A stretch of DNA of 64,000 nucleotides. Source: Stenotrophomonas mori (GTDB taxonomy: Bacteria > Pseudomonadota > Gammaproteobacteria > Xanthomonadales > Xanthomonadaceae). The notes beneath the pieces were generated by a model. It was not told the origin of the DNA, made no database searches, and saw nothing but the letters and a program-made list of their open reading frames with translations. Each line of letters starts with the position of its first letter. The first letter of the stretch is position 1. This document shows positions 37,509 to 45,712 of the stretch, in pieces. The position numbers and the translations under genes are program-made. The stretch is taken from assembly GCF_023556335.1 (NCBI RefSeq), contig NZ_JAIKTS010000001.1, forward strand, positions 558,001-622,000, in the 5' to 3' direction.

Positions 37509-38930
37509 ATGATCAAGCCACTGCCGTGCCTGCTTGCCCTGGGCCTGGCCCTTTCGCTGGCCTCCGCGGGCGCCAATGCCGCCACGCCTGGGCTGCCCGC
37601 CGGCCTGCCGGGCTATGCCGCCGACAAACCGCTGCCGGTGCCGGACATCTCGCGCAGGACCCTGGACAACGGCCTGGAGGTCTGGGTCGTGCCACGCGAC
37701 GGCCTGCCGCGCGTGGACTACGTGCTGGCCATGCGCGACGCCGGGCTGGCCGCCGATGCCGCCGCCACGCCCGGTTTCGCCACCGTGCTGGCGCAGCTGC
37801 TGACCGCGGGCACCCAGGCGCACGACGCGCGCCAGATCGCCGAGCTGGCCCAGGGCATGGGCGGCAGCGTCGGTGCCGATGCCCGTGTCGATGGTCTGCT
37901 GGTCAGCGGCCAGGCACTGGCCTCGCAGGCCTCGCCGATGCTGGCCCTGCTGGCTGAGGTCGTGCGCAGCCCGTCCTTCGCCGACGACGAAGTGGCGCTG
38001 GCCCGCGCCAATGCTGCCGAGGAACTGAAGGCGGCCGAAGCACAGCCGGGTTTCCGCGCCTCGCGCGCGCTGTTGCAGGCGGTCTATGGCGACCATCCCT
38101 ATGCGCGCACGCAGCTCGCCCAGGCCACCTTGCCGGCACTGACCCCGGCGGCCCTGAAACAGGAGCATGCGCGCCGCTTCCGTCCGGAGCACGGGCTGCT
38201 GGTGATCACCGGCAGGATCGATGCCGCCCGCGCATTCGCCGAGGCCGAGCGCGCCTTCGGCGACTGGAAGGGGCAGGGCGGGGCCGTGGCCGACACTGCC
38301 CCGGCGCCGCGCCAGGCGGCAGCGCAGCGGGTGGTGCTGCCGCGGCCGGGCAGCGTGCAGTCCACGTTCCGGATCGGTCGCCCGGCGATCGCCGCCACCG
38401 ATCCGGACCATGTGCCGCTGCAGCTGGCCAGCACCGTGCTGGGCAGCGGCATCAGCAGCCGCCTCAACCAGAACCTGCGCGAGGAGAAGGGCTACACCTA
38501 TGGCGCCGGCGCACGGCTGGCGGCGCTGCGCGCCGGGGGCAACCTGGTGGCATCGGCGGACGTGCGCAACGAGGTCACCGGCGCCTCCTTGAAGGAGTTC
38601 TTCAGGGAATTCGAGCGCCTGGGCAAGGAGCCGATGCCGGCCGCGGAACTGGAGTCGACCAAGCGCTATGTCGCCGGCGGCTACCTGATCAGCAACCAGT
38701 TGCAGGGCGCGGTCGCCGGGACCCTGGCCGCCAACTGGCTGGCCGGGCTGCCCGCCGAGTTCCTCGGACAGTACGTGGGCAGGATCCGCGCGGTGGATGC
38801 CGCCCGGCTGCAGGCGGTGGCGGCCCGCTACTACGCGCCGGACGCGCAGTCGGTGATCGTGGTCGGCGACCAGGCGGCGGTGGTGCCGCAGCTGCAGCCG
38901 TTCGGTGCGTTCCGCGTCGAGGGGCCCTGA
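37509..38930 (+). CDS. M16 peptidase-like protein, non-catalytic subunit
   Basis: A 473-residue M16 homologue with a signal peptide (about 1-24, ANA). At the place of HxxEH the sequence is GFATVLAQLLTAGT, so all zinc ligands are missing. The C-terminal half keeps the substrate-binding Arg/Tyr region (LNQNLREEKGYTYGAGARL). This is the usual alpha-type partner of a catalytic M16 subunit, here encoded 10 bases upstream. Confidence 0.88.
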   Translation: MIKPLPCLLALGLALSLASAGANAATPGLPAGLPGYAADKPLPVPDISRRTLDNGLEVWVVPRDGLPRVDYVLAMRDAGLAADAAATPGFATVLAQLLTAGTQAHDARQIAELAQGMGGSVGADARVDGLLVSGQALASQASPMLALLAEVVRSPSFADDEVALARANAAEELKAAEAQPGFRASRALLQAVYGDHPYARTQLAQATLPALTPAALKQEHARRFRPEHGLLVITGRIDAARAFAEAERAFGDWKGQGGAVADTAPAPRQAAAQRVVLPRPGSVQSTFRIGRPAIAATDPDHVPLQLASTVLGSGISSRLNQNLREEKGYTYGAGARLAALRAGGNLVASADVRNEVTGASLKEFFREFERLGKEPMPAAELESTKRYVAGGYLISNQLQGAVAGTLAANWLAGLPAEFLGQYVGRIRAVDAARLQAVAARYYAPDAQSVIVVGDQAAVVPQLQPFGAFRVEGP

Positions 38931-38998
38931 GCGGCGCGACCGGCGGGCCGGAACGCGCTTCCGGTCCGCTGGACGTGGCCGCCCCGCATGCCTGCATG

Positions 38999-39025
38999 GA
39001 AAAAGCCGCGCAGTGCGCGGCTTTC
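38999..39025 (-). terminator. Terminator between convergent M16 and NlpC/P60 genes
   Basis: AAAGCCGCGC (39002-39011) pairs with GCGCGGCTTT (39015-39024) around AGT. On the minus strand it is followed by TTTTT, so it fits the NlpC/P60 gene best; on the plus strand only TTT follows, so it may work weakly for the M16 operon. Confidence 0.8.
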
Positions 39026-39056
39026 CGGTTCCAGGCCCGCGGCGGTGGTGGCCCGC

Positions 39057-39800
39057 TCAGAGGTCCAGGCGGCGCGCCTGCATGAACTTGTCGCCCCAGT
39101 AGCCGCTGAGCAGGGTGTCGGTGCGCACGTCCTTGCCGGTGCTGGGCGCGTGCAGGAAACGGCCATCGCCGACATAGATGCCGACATGGTCGACGCGGCC
39201 GCGGCGGCCGAAGAACACCAGGTCGCCGGCGACCAGCGCGGAGCGGTCGCGGATCAACTGGTTGCTGGCCTGGCTGGCCATCTCGCGCGAGACGCGCGGC
39301 AGTTCGATGCCCAGCGCGGTGCGGAACACATAGCCGACCAGGCCGCTGCAGTCGAAGCCGGCGTCGGGCGAGGTGCCGCCCCAGCGGTAGGGCGTGCCCA
39401 GCAGGGTCATGGCGCGGCGCAGGATCGACTGCACCTTGCCGTCGCTGTCATTGGCCAGCGCGGTGTCGGTTGCGCTGGCGACGCTCCGGGAGGCGTCGTA
39501 GGCCGACAGCAGGCGGCTGAGATCGCCGGCGAACATCGCCGAGCGGTCCATGAGGGGAATGGTGTCGTTGCCGGCCAGGTGCGGGAGCAGGGCCGCCAGG
39601 GTGGCGGTCGCGGCGGCGTCGGTCTTGCTGCGCTGGGGCTCGGGGGCCTTCGCGGCCGGCGGCGTGGCCGTGTCTTCCGGGGCGTCCTGGGCCAGTGCCG
39701 GGAGGGCGGCGAAGCCCATCAGTGCGGCGCACAACAGCCGGCGGCATGCGGCGGAACGGTGGGCGGTCTGACCCGGGTTCGACGGATTTTCGTTCGTCAC
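39057..39800 (-). CDS. NlpC/P60 peptidoglycan endopeptidase (secreted)
   Basis: A 247-residue protein with a signal peptide (about 1-37, ALA-QDA). A linker of about 80 residues leads to a C-terminal NlpC/P60 domain (about 125-247) with the catalytic Cys151 in GFDCSGLVGYVFR, His205 in VDHVGIYVGDGRF and third residue His217 in HAPSTGK. It should cut the D-Glu to diamino-acid bond in wall peptides. The start is GTG at 39800. A second NlpC/P60 gene lies upstream on the same strand. Confidence 0.9.
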   Translation of the reverse strand: MTNENPSNPGQTAHRSAACRRLLCAALMGFAALPALAQDAPEDTATPPAAKAPEPQRSKTDAAATATLAALLPHLAGNDTIPLMDRSAMFAGDLSRLLSAYDASRSVASATDTALANDSDGKVQSILRRAMTLLGTPYRWGGTSPDAGFDCSGLVGYVFRTALGIELPRVSREMASQASNQLIRDRSALVAGDLVFFGRRGRVDHVGIYVGDGRFLHAPSTGKDVRTDTLLSGYWGDKFMQARRLDL

Positions 39801-39904
39801 GCGGCAGTCACGGAAAAATTCGATGGGCGATCATGCCTTGGAAACCGGGGGGATTGGTACATATTTCATTAAATTTTCATTAATCGCACGGCAATTCGTC
39901 CCAT
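39801..39904 (-). promoter_or_regulatory. AT-rich leader between the two NlpC/P60 genes
   Basis: The segment around 39856-39890 (TACATATTTCATTAAATTTTCATTAATC, split here as TACATATTTC and ATTAAATTTTCATTAATC) is strikingly AT-rich for this genome and lies just upstream of the downstream NlpC/P60 gene. It very likely contains that gene's minus-strand promoter; exact -35 and -10 elements are ambiguous. Confidence 0.5.
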
Positions 39905-40438
39905 TCATCGCAGAACGCGCTTGGCCCCGGTGTAGTGGTCGCGCCAGTACGGGCCGTCCAGGCGGTCCAGGCGGACGGTGCCGCCGGTGCTCGGGGCATG
40001 CACGAAACGGCCCTCGCCGACATAGATGCCGACGTGCCAGACATTGCCCTTGTCGCCGAAGAACACCAGGTCGCCGTTGGCCAGCTGGCGCGGTTCGATG
40101 CGTGGCCCCTGGATGGCGGCGAGCTCGCGCGAGGTGCGGGGCAGGTTCAGCGCCAGCATGTCGCGGTAGACATAGCTGACCAGGCCGCTGCAGTCGAAGC
40201 CGGACTCGGGCGTGTTGCCGCCGTAGCGGTAGGGCGTGCCGACCAGGCCGAGGGCGCGCATCAGGACCGACGAGGCGGCGGCGGGATCGCCGGGCGCGAC
40301 CTGTGGCCAGGACGCCGTGGCCGGCGGCGGCGGCGCGCGCTTGGCCGGGGCGTGGCCGCACGCGGACAGACCGGCGGCGACGGCGAGCAGGAGGGGCAGC
40401 CGCCAGGTGCGGTGCCGGGAAACTGGCGTGTTGTGCAT
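39905..40438 (-). CDS. NlpC/P60 lipoprotein endopeptidase
   Basis: A 177-residue lipoprotein with lipobox LSAC (Cys27), a short Pro/Ala linker and an NlpC/P60 domain (about 57-177). Catalytic Cys83 lies in GFDCSGLVSYVYRD, His135 in VWHVGIYVGEGRF and His147 in HAPSTGG. It resembles E. coli MepS/NlpC and probably opens peptide cross-links for wall growth from the outer membrane. It is divergent from the slyD-type gene. Confidence 0.9.
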   Translation of the reverse strand: MHNTPVSRHRTWRLPLLLAVAAGLSACGHAPAKRAPPPPATASWPQVAPGDPAAASSVLMRALGLVGTPYRYGGNTPESGFDCSGLVSYVYRDMLALNLPRTSRELAAIQGPRIEPRQLANGDLVFFGDKGNVWHVGIYVGEGRFVHAPSTGGTVRLDRLDGPYWRDHYTGAKRVLR

Positions 40439-40549
40439 GGAGTCCGGATAATGCGCGACCTCAAGACGGCTGTCATGATGGCGATCCAGCCGTCGGCCGG
40501 CAAGGCCGTCTTCTCCCCTGCCAGCGGGCAGCCACCTCAAGAGTTGCGC

Positions 40550-41029
40550 ATGAAGATCGAAAAAGACCGTGTCGTCCGTTTCCATTACACCGTTTCGGAA
40601 GTCGGCCAGGAGCCGATCGAAAGCTCCAGGGACCGTGAGCCGATGGCGATCCTGATCGGCCACGGCAACATCATCCCGGGGCTGGAAACGGCGATGATGG
40701 ACAAGGAAGCCGGCGAGAGCTTCGGCGTGGACGTGGCGTCGGCCGATGCCTATGGCGAGCGCCGCGAGGGCCTGACCCAGCGGGTGCCGAAGAAGCATTT
40801 CGGCAACGGCCGCCTGGTGCCGGGCCAGCAGGTGATCCTGCAGACCAACTTCGGTCCGCGCGCGGTGACCGTGCAGAAGGTCGGGATGACCGTCGTCGAC
40901 GTCGACCTGAACCACCCGATGGCCGGCAAGGACCTGCATTTCGACGTGGAGATCGTCGAGGTCCGCGAGGCCAGCGAGGAAGAAGTGCAGCACGGCCACG
41001 TGCACGGCGAGGGCGGCCACGCGCACTGA
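40550..41029 (+). CDS. slyD: FKBP-type peptidyl-prolyl isomerase, SlyD type
   Basis: A 159-residue SlyD-like isomerase/chaperone. The N-terminal MKIEKDRVVRFHYTVSEVGQ, the FKBP core with GHGNIIPGLETAMMDKEAGE, the inserted-in-flap (IF) chaperone domain (about 70-125), and VDLNHPMAGKDLHFDVEIVEVR are typical. The C-terminus is short and His-rich (HGHVHGEGGHAH) and can bind nickel. In-frame ATGs upstream are less likely because the conserved N-terminus starts at 40550. Confidence 0.92.
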   Translation: MKIEKDRVVRFHYTVSEVGQEPIESSRDREPMAILIGHGNIIPGLETAMMDKEAGESFGVDVASADAYGERREGLTQRVPKKHFGNGRLVPGQQVILQTNFGPRAVTVQKVGMTVVDVDLNHPMAGKDLHFDVEIVEVREASEEEVQHGHVHGEGGHAH

Positions 41030-41053
41030 CCCGCCAGCGCGGACGCCTGCCAG

Positions 41054-41080
41054 CAACGGCCCGCCCAGTGCGGGCCGTTG
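41054..41080 (+). terminator. Hairpin after slyD
   Basis: CAACGGCCCGC (41054-41064) pairs perfectly with GCGGGCCGTTG (41070-41080) around five bases. The following CCGTTCC is a poor T-run, so this is a possible, not certain, terminator. Confidence 0.4.
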
Positions 41081-41174
41081 CCGTTCCAGGCGTGCAGTCC
41101 GGCTCCACGGGGCGCCGCCGCAGGACGGCGCGGTTCCTCCATAATCGGCCCCGGCCGCCTCCGGAGTCCGCACC

Positions 41175-42389
41175 GTGTCCACCCCCGTATTCCAGCCGGT
41201 CGCGCCGGACGAACGCATCGCCACGCTCGACGTGCTGCGGGGACTGGCGCTGCTGGGCATCCTGCTGATGAACATCGAAGGGTTCGTGGGTCCGCTGGAC
41301 CTGGCCGGCAGCGGCATCGATCCGCAGTGGCAGGGCCTGGACCGCTGGGCCGACGGTCTGGTCTACGTCTTCGTGCAGGGCAAGTTCTTCACCCTGTTCT
41401 CGCTGCTGTTCGGCGCCGGTTTCGCGGTGATGGCGCAACGCGCCGAGCGCAGCGGGCGCGATTTCACCCGCATCTACCTGCGCCGCAGTCTGGGCCTGCT
41501 GGGCATCGGCCTGCTGCACGCGCTGCTGGTCTGGTCCGGCGACATCCTGTTCGCCTATGCCTTGCTCTCGTTCCTGCTGCTGGCCTTCCGTGAAGCACCG
41601 CGGGAATGGTTGCCGGCGATGGGCGTGCTGGCCTACCTGGCGGCGCTGGGATTGATGCTGCTGCTCGGGGCGATGATGACGCTGCTGCCGGCCGACGCCG
41701 CGGGCACGCAGGCGGACACGGCACTGGCGGCGATCGAGGCGCAGCGGCAGGCCTATGGCCATGGCAGTTACGGCGAGGCCGTGCGGCAGCGCCTGCACGA
41801 TTTCGGAAACGCGTTCGGCGCGTTGCTGGTGGTGGGGCCCGAGGTGCTGGGCATGTTCCTGATCGGCAGCTGGTTCGCGCGCAGCGGCGCCCTCGCGCAG
41901 CCGGAAGCCCACCAGCGCCTGTTCGCATGGCTGCGCTGGGGGGCGATGCCCGCGGGCCTGGCGCTGATGCTGGCCAGTGCCTGCTACCAGCCCTGGTTGG
42001 CGCCGGGGCGGTTCGACCTGCGCTCGGCGGCCGCCTATGCCGCGACCTCGCTCGCGGCACTGGCGATGTGCCTGGGCTACCTGGCCTTGGGGGTGCGCTG
42101 GAGTGCCAGGCTGCAGTGGGTGGCGCCGGCCGGGCGCATGGCCCTGAGCAACTACCTCGGGCAGTCGCTGGTCTGCACGCTGGTGTTCTACGGCTACGGC
42201 CTGGGCCTGTTCGAGCAGTTGGGCCGGGCCGGGCAGCTGCTGTTCGCGGGGCTGCTGTTCGCCGTGCAGGTGGTGCTCAGCCGGGCCTGGCTGCGGCATT
42301 TCCAGTTCGGGCCGATGGAGTGGCTGTGGCGGGGCCTCACCTACTGGCGCTGGCCACCGCTGCGGCGCGGCCCGCCTGCAGGGGCGTGA
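41175..42389 (+). CDS. DUF418 domain membrane protein
   Basis: A 404-residue polytopic protein with about nine or ten hydrophobic segments. It begins RIATLDVLRGLALLGILLMNIEGF, the heparan-alpha-glucosaminide-acyltransferase-like N-terminus shared by DUF418 proteins, and ends with the DUF418 domain (APAGRMALSNYLGQSLVCTLVFYGYGLGLF, then FGPMEWLWRGLTYWRW). A transporter or acyltransferase role has been proposed for the family, but none is proven. The start is GTG at 41175. Confidence 0.85.
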   Translation: MSTPVFQPVAPDERIATLDVLRGLALLGILLMNIEGFVGPLDLAGSGIDPQWQGLDRWADGLVYVFVQGKFFTLFSLLFGAGFAVMAQRAERSGRDFTRIYLRRSLGLLGIGLLHALLVWSGDILFAYALLSFLLLAFREAPREWLPAMGVLAYLAALGLMLLLGAMMTLLPADAAGTQADTALAAIEAQRQAYGHGSYGEAVRQRLHDFGNAFGALLVVGPEVLGMFLIGSWFARSGALAQPEAHQRLFAWLRWGAMPAGLALMLASACYQPWLAPGRFDLRSAAAYAATSLAALAMCLGYLALGVRWSARLQWVAPAGRMALSNYLGQSLVCTLVFYGYGLGLFEQLGRAGQLLFAGLLFAVQVVLSRAWLRHFQFGPMEWLWRGLTYWRWPPLRRGPPAGA

Positions 42390-42480
42390 GCCGGGGCGCT
42401 GCAAGGCGCATACACGGCGGCTTGGCACCCGGGCATGGCATGCTCGATGCCTGCCACGAAACATATGGGAGTGCCCCCCG

Positions 42481-42552
42481 ATGCTCGAGTCCGTCACCGC
42501 GCGCCTGTTCCCGACCGCTTGCCGCGGGTCCCTGATGGAGGCGCCGCGATGA
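42481..42552 (+). CDS. Possible 23-residue leader peptide upstream of glutathione reductase
   Basis: ATG at 42481 opens a 23-codon frame beginning MLESVTARLF and ending MEAPR, whose TGA (42550-42552) overlaps the ATG of gor as ATGA. GGGAG at 42467-42471 lies nine bases upstream, a usable ribosome site. The arrangement is that of a translationally coupled leader. Nothing in the peptide identifies a function, and the frame could be chance. Confidence 0.3.
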   Translation: MLESVTARLFPTACRGSLMEAPR

Positions 42553-43904
42553 GCACGCAGACGGCCGATGTGATCGTGCTGGGCGGTGGTTCCGGCGGCT
42601 TGGCGGCATCGTTCCGGGCGGCCGCGCACGGAGCCCGGGTGGTGATGCTGGAGCCGTCGGCGCTGGGCGGTACCTGCGTCAATGTCGGATGCGTGCCGAA
42701 GAAGGCGATGTGGCTCGCGGCCGACCTGGCCGAGCGCATCGCGCTGGCGCCGGCGCTGGGGTTCGCGGCGGCCGCGCCGGTGCCGGACTGGGCACCCCTG
42801 CTGCAGCGGCGGCGGCAGTACATCGACGGTATCCATGCCAGCTACCGCAAGCGGCTGCAGGAGAACGGGATCGTCCATCTCGCCCAGCGCGGGCGCCTGC
42901 TCGATGCGCGGACGGTGGAGTGCGAGGACGGGACACGCGTACAGGCTCCGCAGATCGTCCTGGCGACCGGTTCGCATGCACTCAGGCCGGCGATTCCCGG
43001 CGCCGGGCTCGGCGGCGTTTCGGACGACTTCTTCGCGCTGGAGGCAGCGCCGGCGCAGGTGGCCATCGTCGGGGGCGGCTATATCGCGGTCGAACTGGCC
43101 GGGGTACTGCGCGCGCTGGGCAGCGCGGTGACGCTGCTGGTGCGTGGACAGCGCCTGCTGGGCGGGTTCGATGGCGAACTGGCCGAACAGCTGGCCGAGG
43201 CCATGCGCCGGCAGGGAATCGTGCTGCAGTTTGGCAGCCGGCTGCAGGCGCTGGAGGCGCAGGCGCGCGGCATCGGCCTGCGGCTGCAGGGTGAAGAGGA
43301 CACGGCGGCGACCGTCGCCGATACCGTGCTGTTCGCCACCGGCCGGGCGCCGAACAGCGACGGCCTCGGGCTGGAGGCCGTAGGCGTGGAACGGGACGAC
43401 AAGGGCGCGGTGAAGGTCGATGCGTATCAGAACACCTCGGTGGCGGGGATCGCCGCGGTGGGTGACATCACCGCACAGGCGATGCTGACGCCGGTGGCGA
43501 TCGCGGCGGCCCGGCGGTTGATGGATCGCCTGTACGGTGGCCAGCCCGACGCGAAGCTGGATTACGACGCTGTTCCCAGCGTGGTGTTCTCGCACCCGCC
43601 GCTGGGCAGCGTCGGCCTGAGCGAGGAGCAGGCCCGGGCGCGTTTCGATACGGTCACCACCTATCACAGTCGCTTCCGGCCGATGCTGCAGGCGCTTGCG
43701 GGGGGCGAAGGCCGCAGCCTGTTCAAGATGGTCTGCGCCGGTGCGGACGAGCGGGTGGTCGGGCTGCACCTGCTGGGCGAAGCCGCCGACGAGATCCTCC
43801 AGGGGTTCGCGGTGGCGGTGAAGGCCGGCGTGACCCGGCGGCAGATGGAAGATACCGTCGCGATTCACCCGACCTCGGCCGAGGAAGTGGTGCTGATGCG
43901 CTGA
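42549..43904 (+). CDS. gor: Glutathione-disulfide reductase
   Basis: A 451-residue FAD-dependent class I disulfide reductase. The FAD site is VIVLGGGSGGLAASFRAA, the redox pair is Cys43/Cys48 in GGTCVNVGCVPKKAMW, the NADPH site is VAIVGGGYIAVELAGVL, and the C-terminal catalytic His/Glu is in VAIHPTSAEE. These fit glutathione reductase best, keeping the cell's glutathione reduced. Its GGAG ribosome site lies inside the preceding short frame, whose stop overlaps the start. Confidence 0.93.
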   Translation: MSTQTADVIVLGGGSGGLAASFRAAAHGARVVMLEPSALGGTCVNVGCVPKKAMWLAADLAERIALAPALGFAAAAPVPDWAPLLQRRRQYIDGIHASYRKRLQENGIVHLAQRGRLLDARTVECEDGTRVQAPQIVLATGSHALRPAIPGAGLGGVSDDFFALEAAPAQVAIVGGGYIAVELAGVLRALGSAVTLLVRGQRLLGGFDGELAEQLAEAMRRQGIVLQFGSRLQALEAQARGIGLRLQGEEDTAATVADTVLFATGRAPNSDGLGLEAVGVERDDKGAVKVDAYQNTSVAGIAAVGDITAQAMLTPVAIAAARRLMDRLYGGQPDAKLDYDAVPSVVFSHPPLGSVGLSEEQARARFDTVTTYHSRFRPMLQALAGGEGRSLFKMVCAGADERVVGLHLLGEAADEILQGFAVAVKAGVTRRQMEDTVAIHPTSAEEVVLMR

Positions 43905-43982
43905 GCCGGCGGCCGCCGCGGCCATGCTCGTGCCGCAACGCGCCGGGTATGCTGGCTCCCGTATCCAGCGGGCATTGGCGGA

Positions 43983-44447
43983 ATGGTGGTTCGACGAAAT
44001 GCAGCGGCTTCCCGTGCCGGCGCCCCTGCCGGGCAGCCGGCAGAGGCGCGTGTACGCGATCGCGGGACGCCGCCGCAGGGGAGCCCCGATGCGCATGCGC
44101 GGATCCTTGCGGTGATCCATGGCATCCCGGCGGGACAGGTCATGGGATACGGCGCGGTGGCCGCCAAGGCCGGCTTGCCGGGCCGGGCACGGCTGGTCGC
44201 CCGGATGCTGGCCGGCAATGCCGATCCCGCACTGCCCTGGCACCGCGTGCTGCGCGCGGATGGTCGTGTCGCGCTGCCGGAGGGGTCGGCCGGCTGGCAC
44301 GAACAGTGCCGGCGGCTGCGCGCCGAAGGCGTGGAGGTGGACCGGGGGCGGGTGCGGCGTCCCGCACCGGCCGCCGACCTGGATGCGGAGATCTGGGGAC
44401 CCGTCGACGGCCCGGGAGGCCCGCGCGGCGGCCGCCCGCGGCGCTGA
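43983..44447 (+). CDS. Alkyltransferase-like protein (ATL/YbaZ, MGMT family)
   Basis: A 154-residue protein whose residues about 37-125 are the DNA-binding domain of O6-alkylguanine alkyltransferase (ARILAVIHGIPAGQVMGYGAVAAKAGLPGRARLVARML). The active-site PCHRV is PWHRV (Trp86), which defines ATL proteins: they bind O6-alkylguanine without repairing it and hand it to nucleotide-excision repair. The N-terminal about 36 residues are basic and not part of the domain; a later start is possible, though no better ATG is in frame. The C-terminus has a Gly/Arg tail. Confidence 0.85.
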   Translation: MVVRRNAAASRAGAPAGQPAEARVRDRGTPPQGSPDAHARILAVIHGIPAGQVMGYGAVAAKAGLPGRARLVARMLAGNADPALPWHRVLRADGRVALPEGSAGWHEQCRRLRAEGVEVDRGRVRRPAPAADLDAEIWGPVDGPGGPRGGRPRR

Positions 44448-44571
44448 CCGGGCAAGCCCGGCGGTGGCGCGCACGGCCTGCCGGGAACCGGCAGGCGACT
44501 GCCGGCCAGCGGTGGCGTGGGCGGGGTGGGGGCTGCGGCTTATCATGGCGGCAGTCTCCAAGGATGCCGCC

Positions 44572-45237
44572 ATGTTTTCCCGACTGCCCACCGTCACCAA
44601 GGCGTTGCTGATCGCCAATATCGTCCTGTTCGTCCTGCAGCAGCCGTTCCTGCTGGGGATGGCGACCTTCGACCCGTTCATGCTCTGGCCGATCAGCCCT
44701 GGCGGCTTCGATCCCTTCTCGCCCGGGCAGAACTTCCAGCCGTGGCAGTTGCTGACCTACGGCTTCCTGCATGGCAGCTTCGGCCATCTGTTCTTCAACA
44801 TGCTGGCGCTGTTCATGTTCGGTGCACCCCTGGAACTGACCTGGGGCGAAAAGCGTTTCGCCACCTATTACCTGGTCTGCGTGGTCGGTGCCGGCCTGTG
44901 CCAGCTGCTGGCGGCGGCCCTGGTGGACGGCGGCGCGCCGGTGCTGGGAGCCTCCGGCGGCGTGTTCGGCCTGTTGCTGGCCTACGGGATGCTGTTCCCC
45001 AACCAGCGGGTGATGCTGCTGTTCCCGCCGATCCCGATGAAGGCCCGCACGTTCGTGATCGTGTTCGGCGCCATCGAGCTGATGCTCGGGTTCACCGGCT
45101 GGCAGCCGGGAGTGGCCCATTTCGCACACCTGGGCGGCATGTTGTTCGGCTGGCTGCTGATCCGTTACTGGCGCGGGCAACCGCCGTTCAACAAGCCCGG
45201 GGGCGGGCGGCCGAACCACCTGCGCCGGGTGAAGTGA
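44572..45237 (+). CDS. Rhomboid-family intramembrane serine protease
   Basis: A 221-residue rhomboid with six hydrophobic segments. The HGSFGHLFFNMLAL motif (68-81) in the second helix, catalytic Ser128 in GASGGVFGLLLAY and catalytic His186 in HFAHLGGMLFGW are all present, so it should be active. Rhomboids cut helices within the membrane; the substrate is unknown. The ATG at 44572 has AAGGA seven bases upstream and is preferred over the ATG at 44545. Confidence 0.9.
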   Translation: MFSRLPTVTKALLIANIVLFVLQQPFLLGMATFDPFMLWPISPGGFDPFSPGQNFQPWQLLTYGFLHGSFGHLFFNMLALFMFGAPLELTWGEKRFATYYLVCVVGAGLCQLLAAALVDGGAPVLGASGGVFGLLLAYGMLFPNQRVMLLFPPIPMKARTFVIVFGAIELMLGFTGWQPGVAHFAHLGGMLFGWLLIRYWRGQPPFNKPGGGRPNHLRRVK

Positions 45238-45308
45238 CGCACGCCATCGCGCAGGGCATCGCCCGATGGAAGGCATATCCCGGCGCCACGGAAAGCGGGA
45301 CCGCCGCG

Positions 45309-45602
45309 ATGCTGTGGCGCCGTGCCGTAGCCGGCCGGGATTCGCGGTGGAGCCCAGCGGGGCGTGGCCCCGCTCTACAGGCGGGTGGCGTGCCGTGAGT
45401 TCGTGGCGCCGGGCCAGGGCCGGGCGTTTGCGATGAAGCCCAGCGGGGCATGGCCCCGCTCTACAGGTGGGGGAGGCCGTGAGCCTGTGGTGGCGTGCCG
45501 CGCCCGGCGGGGCGTTTGCGATGAAGTTGCAGCCGTGCGTGGTTCCGGTCTACAGGCGGGTGACGGCCGTGGGTCTGTAGCGCCGGGCCGTGCCCGGCGG
45601 GA
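45309..45602. repeat. Tandem REP/REPIN-type array (about 3.5 units of 86-89 bp)
   Basis: Each unit holds a GTRG-headed palindrome (best copy GTAG then CGCCGGGC-CGT-GCCCGGCG, 45577-45599) followed by an inverted copy ending in CTAC. Good inverted copies are AGCGGGGC-GTG-GCCCCGCT-CTAC (45356-45378) and AGCGGGGC-ATG-GCCCCGCT-CTAC (45442-45464); a decayed one ends at 45553. The CTAC ends are 86 and 89 bases apart. The linker GCGTTTGCGATGAAG recurs between them. The array occupies the gap between the rhomboid gene and the terminator of the M13 gene. The palindromes are the same family as in the array near 29.5 kb, in opposite orientation. Confidence 0.78.
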
Positions 45603-45666
45603 TCTTGCCGAGGGAGCGGCAGGGCGTTGTCCCAGGGGCGGGGAGGTGCCCGCAGGCGGGGCAATG

Positions 45667-45696
45667 AAAAAGGCCGCGGTTTCCCGCGGCCTTTTC
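45667..45696 (-). terminator. Terminator of the first M13 peptidase gene
   Basis: AAAAGGCCGCGG (45668-45679) pairs perfectly with CCGCGGCCTTTT (45684-45695) around TTTC. On the minus strand, reading from the M13 gene, TTTTT follows. Confidence 0.85.
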
Positions 45697-45712
45697 TGTG
45701 CCGGTCGGCGGC

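Noticed and set aside
40671..44681. A 1336-codon minus-strand frame across slyD, the DUF418 gene, gor and the ATL gene
   Set aside because: It is antisense to four recognisable genes and has no domain of its own.
45309..45602. Possible CRISPR array at the second repeat cluster
   Set aside because: The sequences between palindromes are themselves repeated, so they are not spacers.
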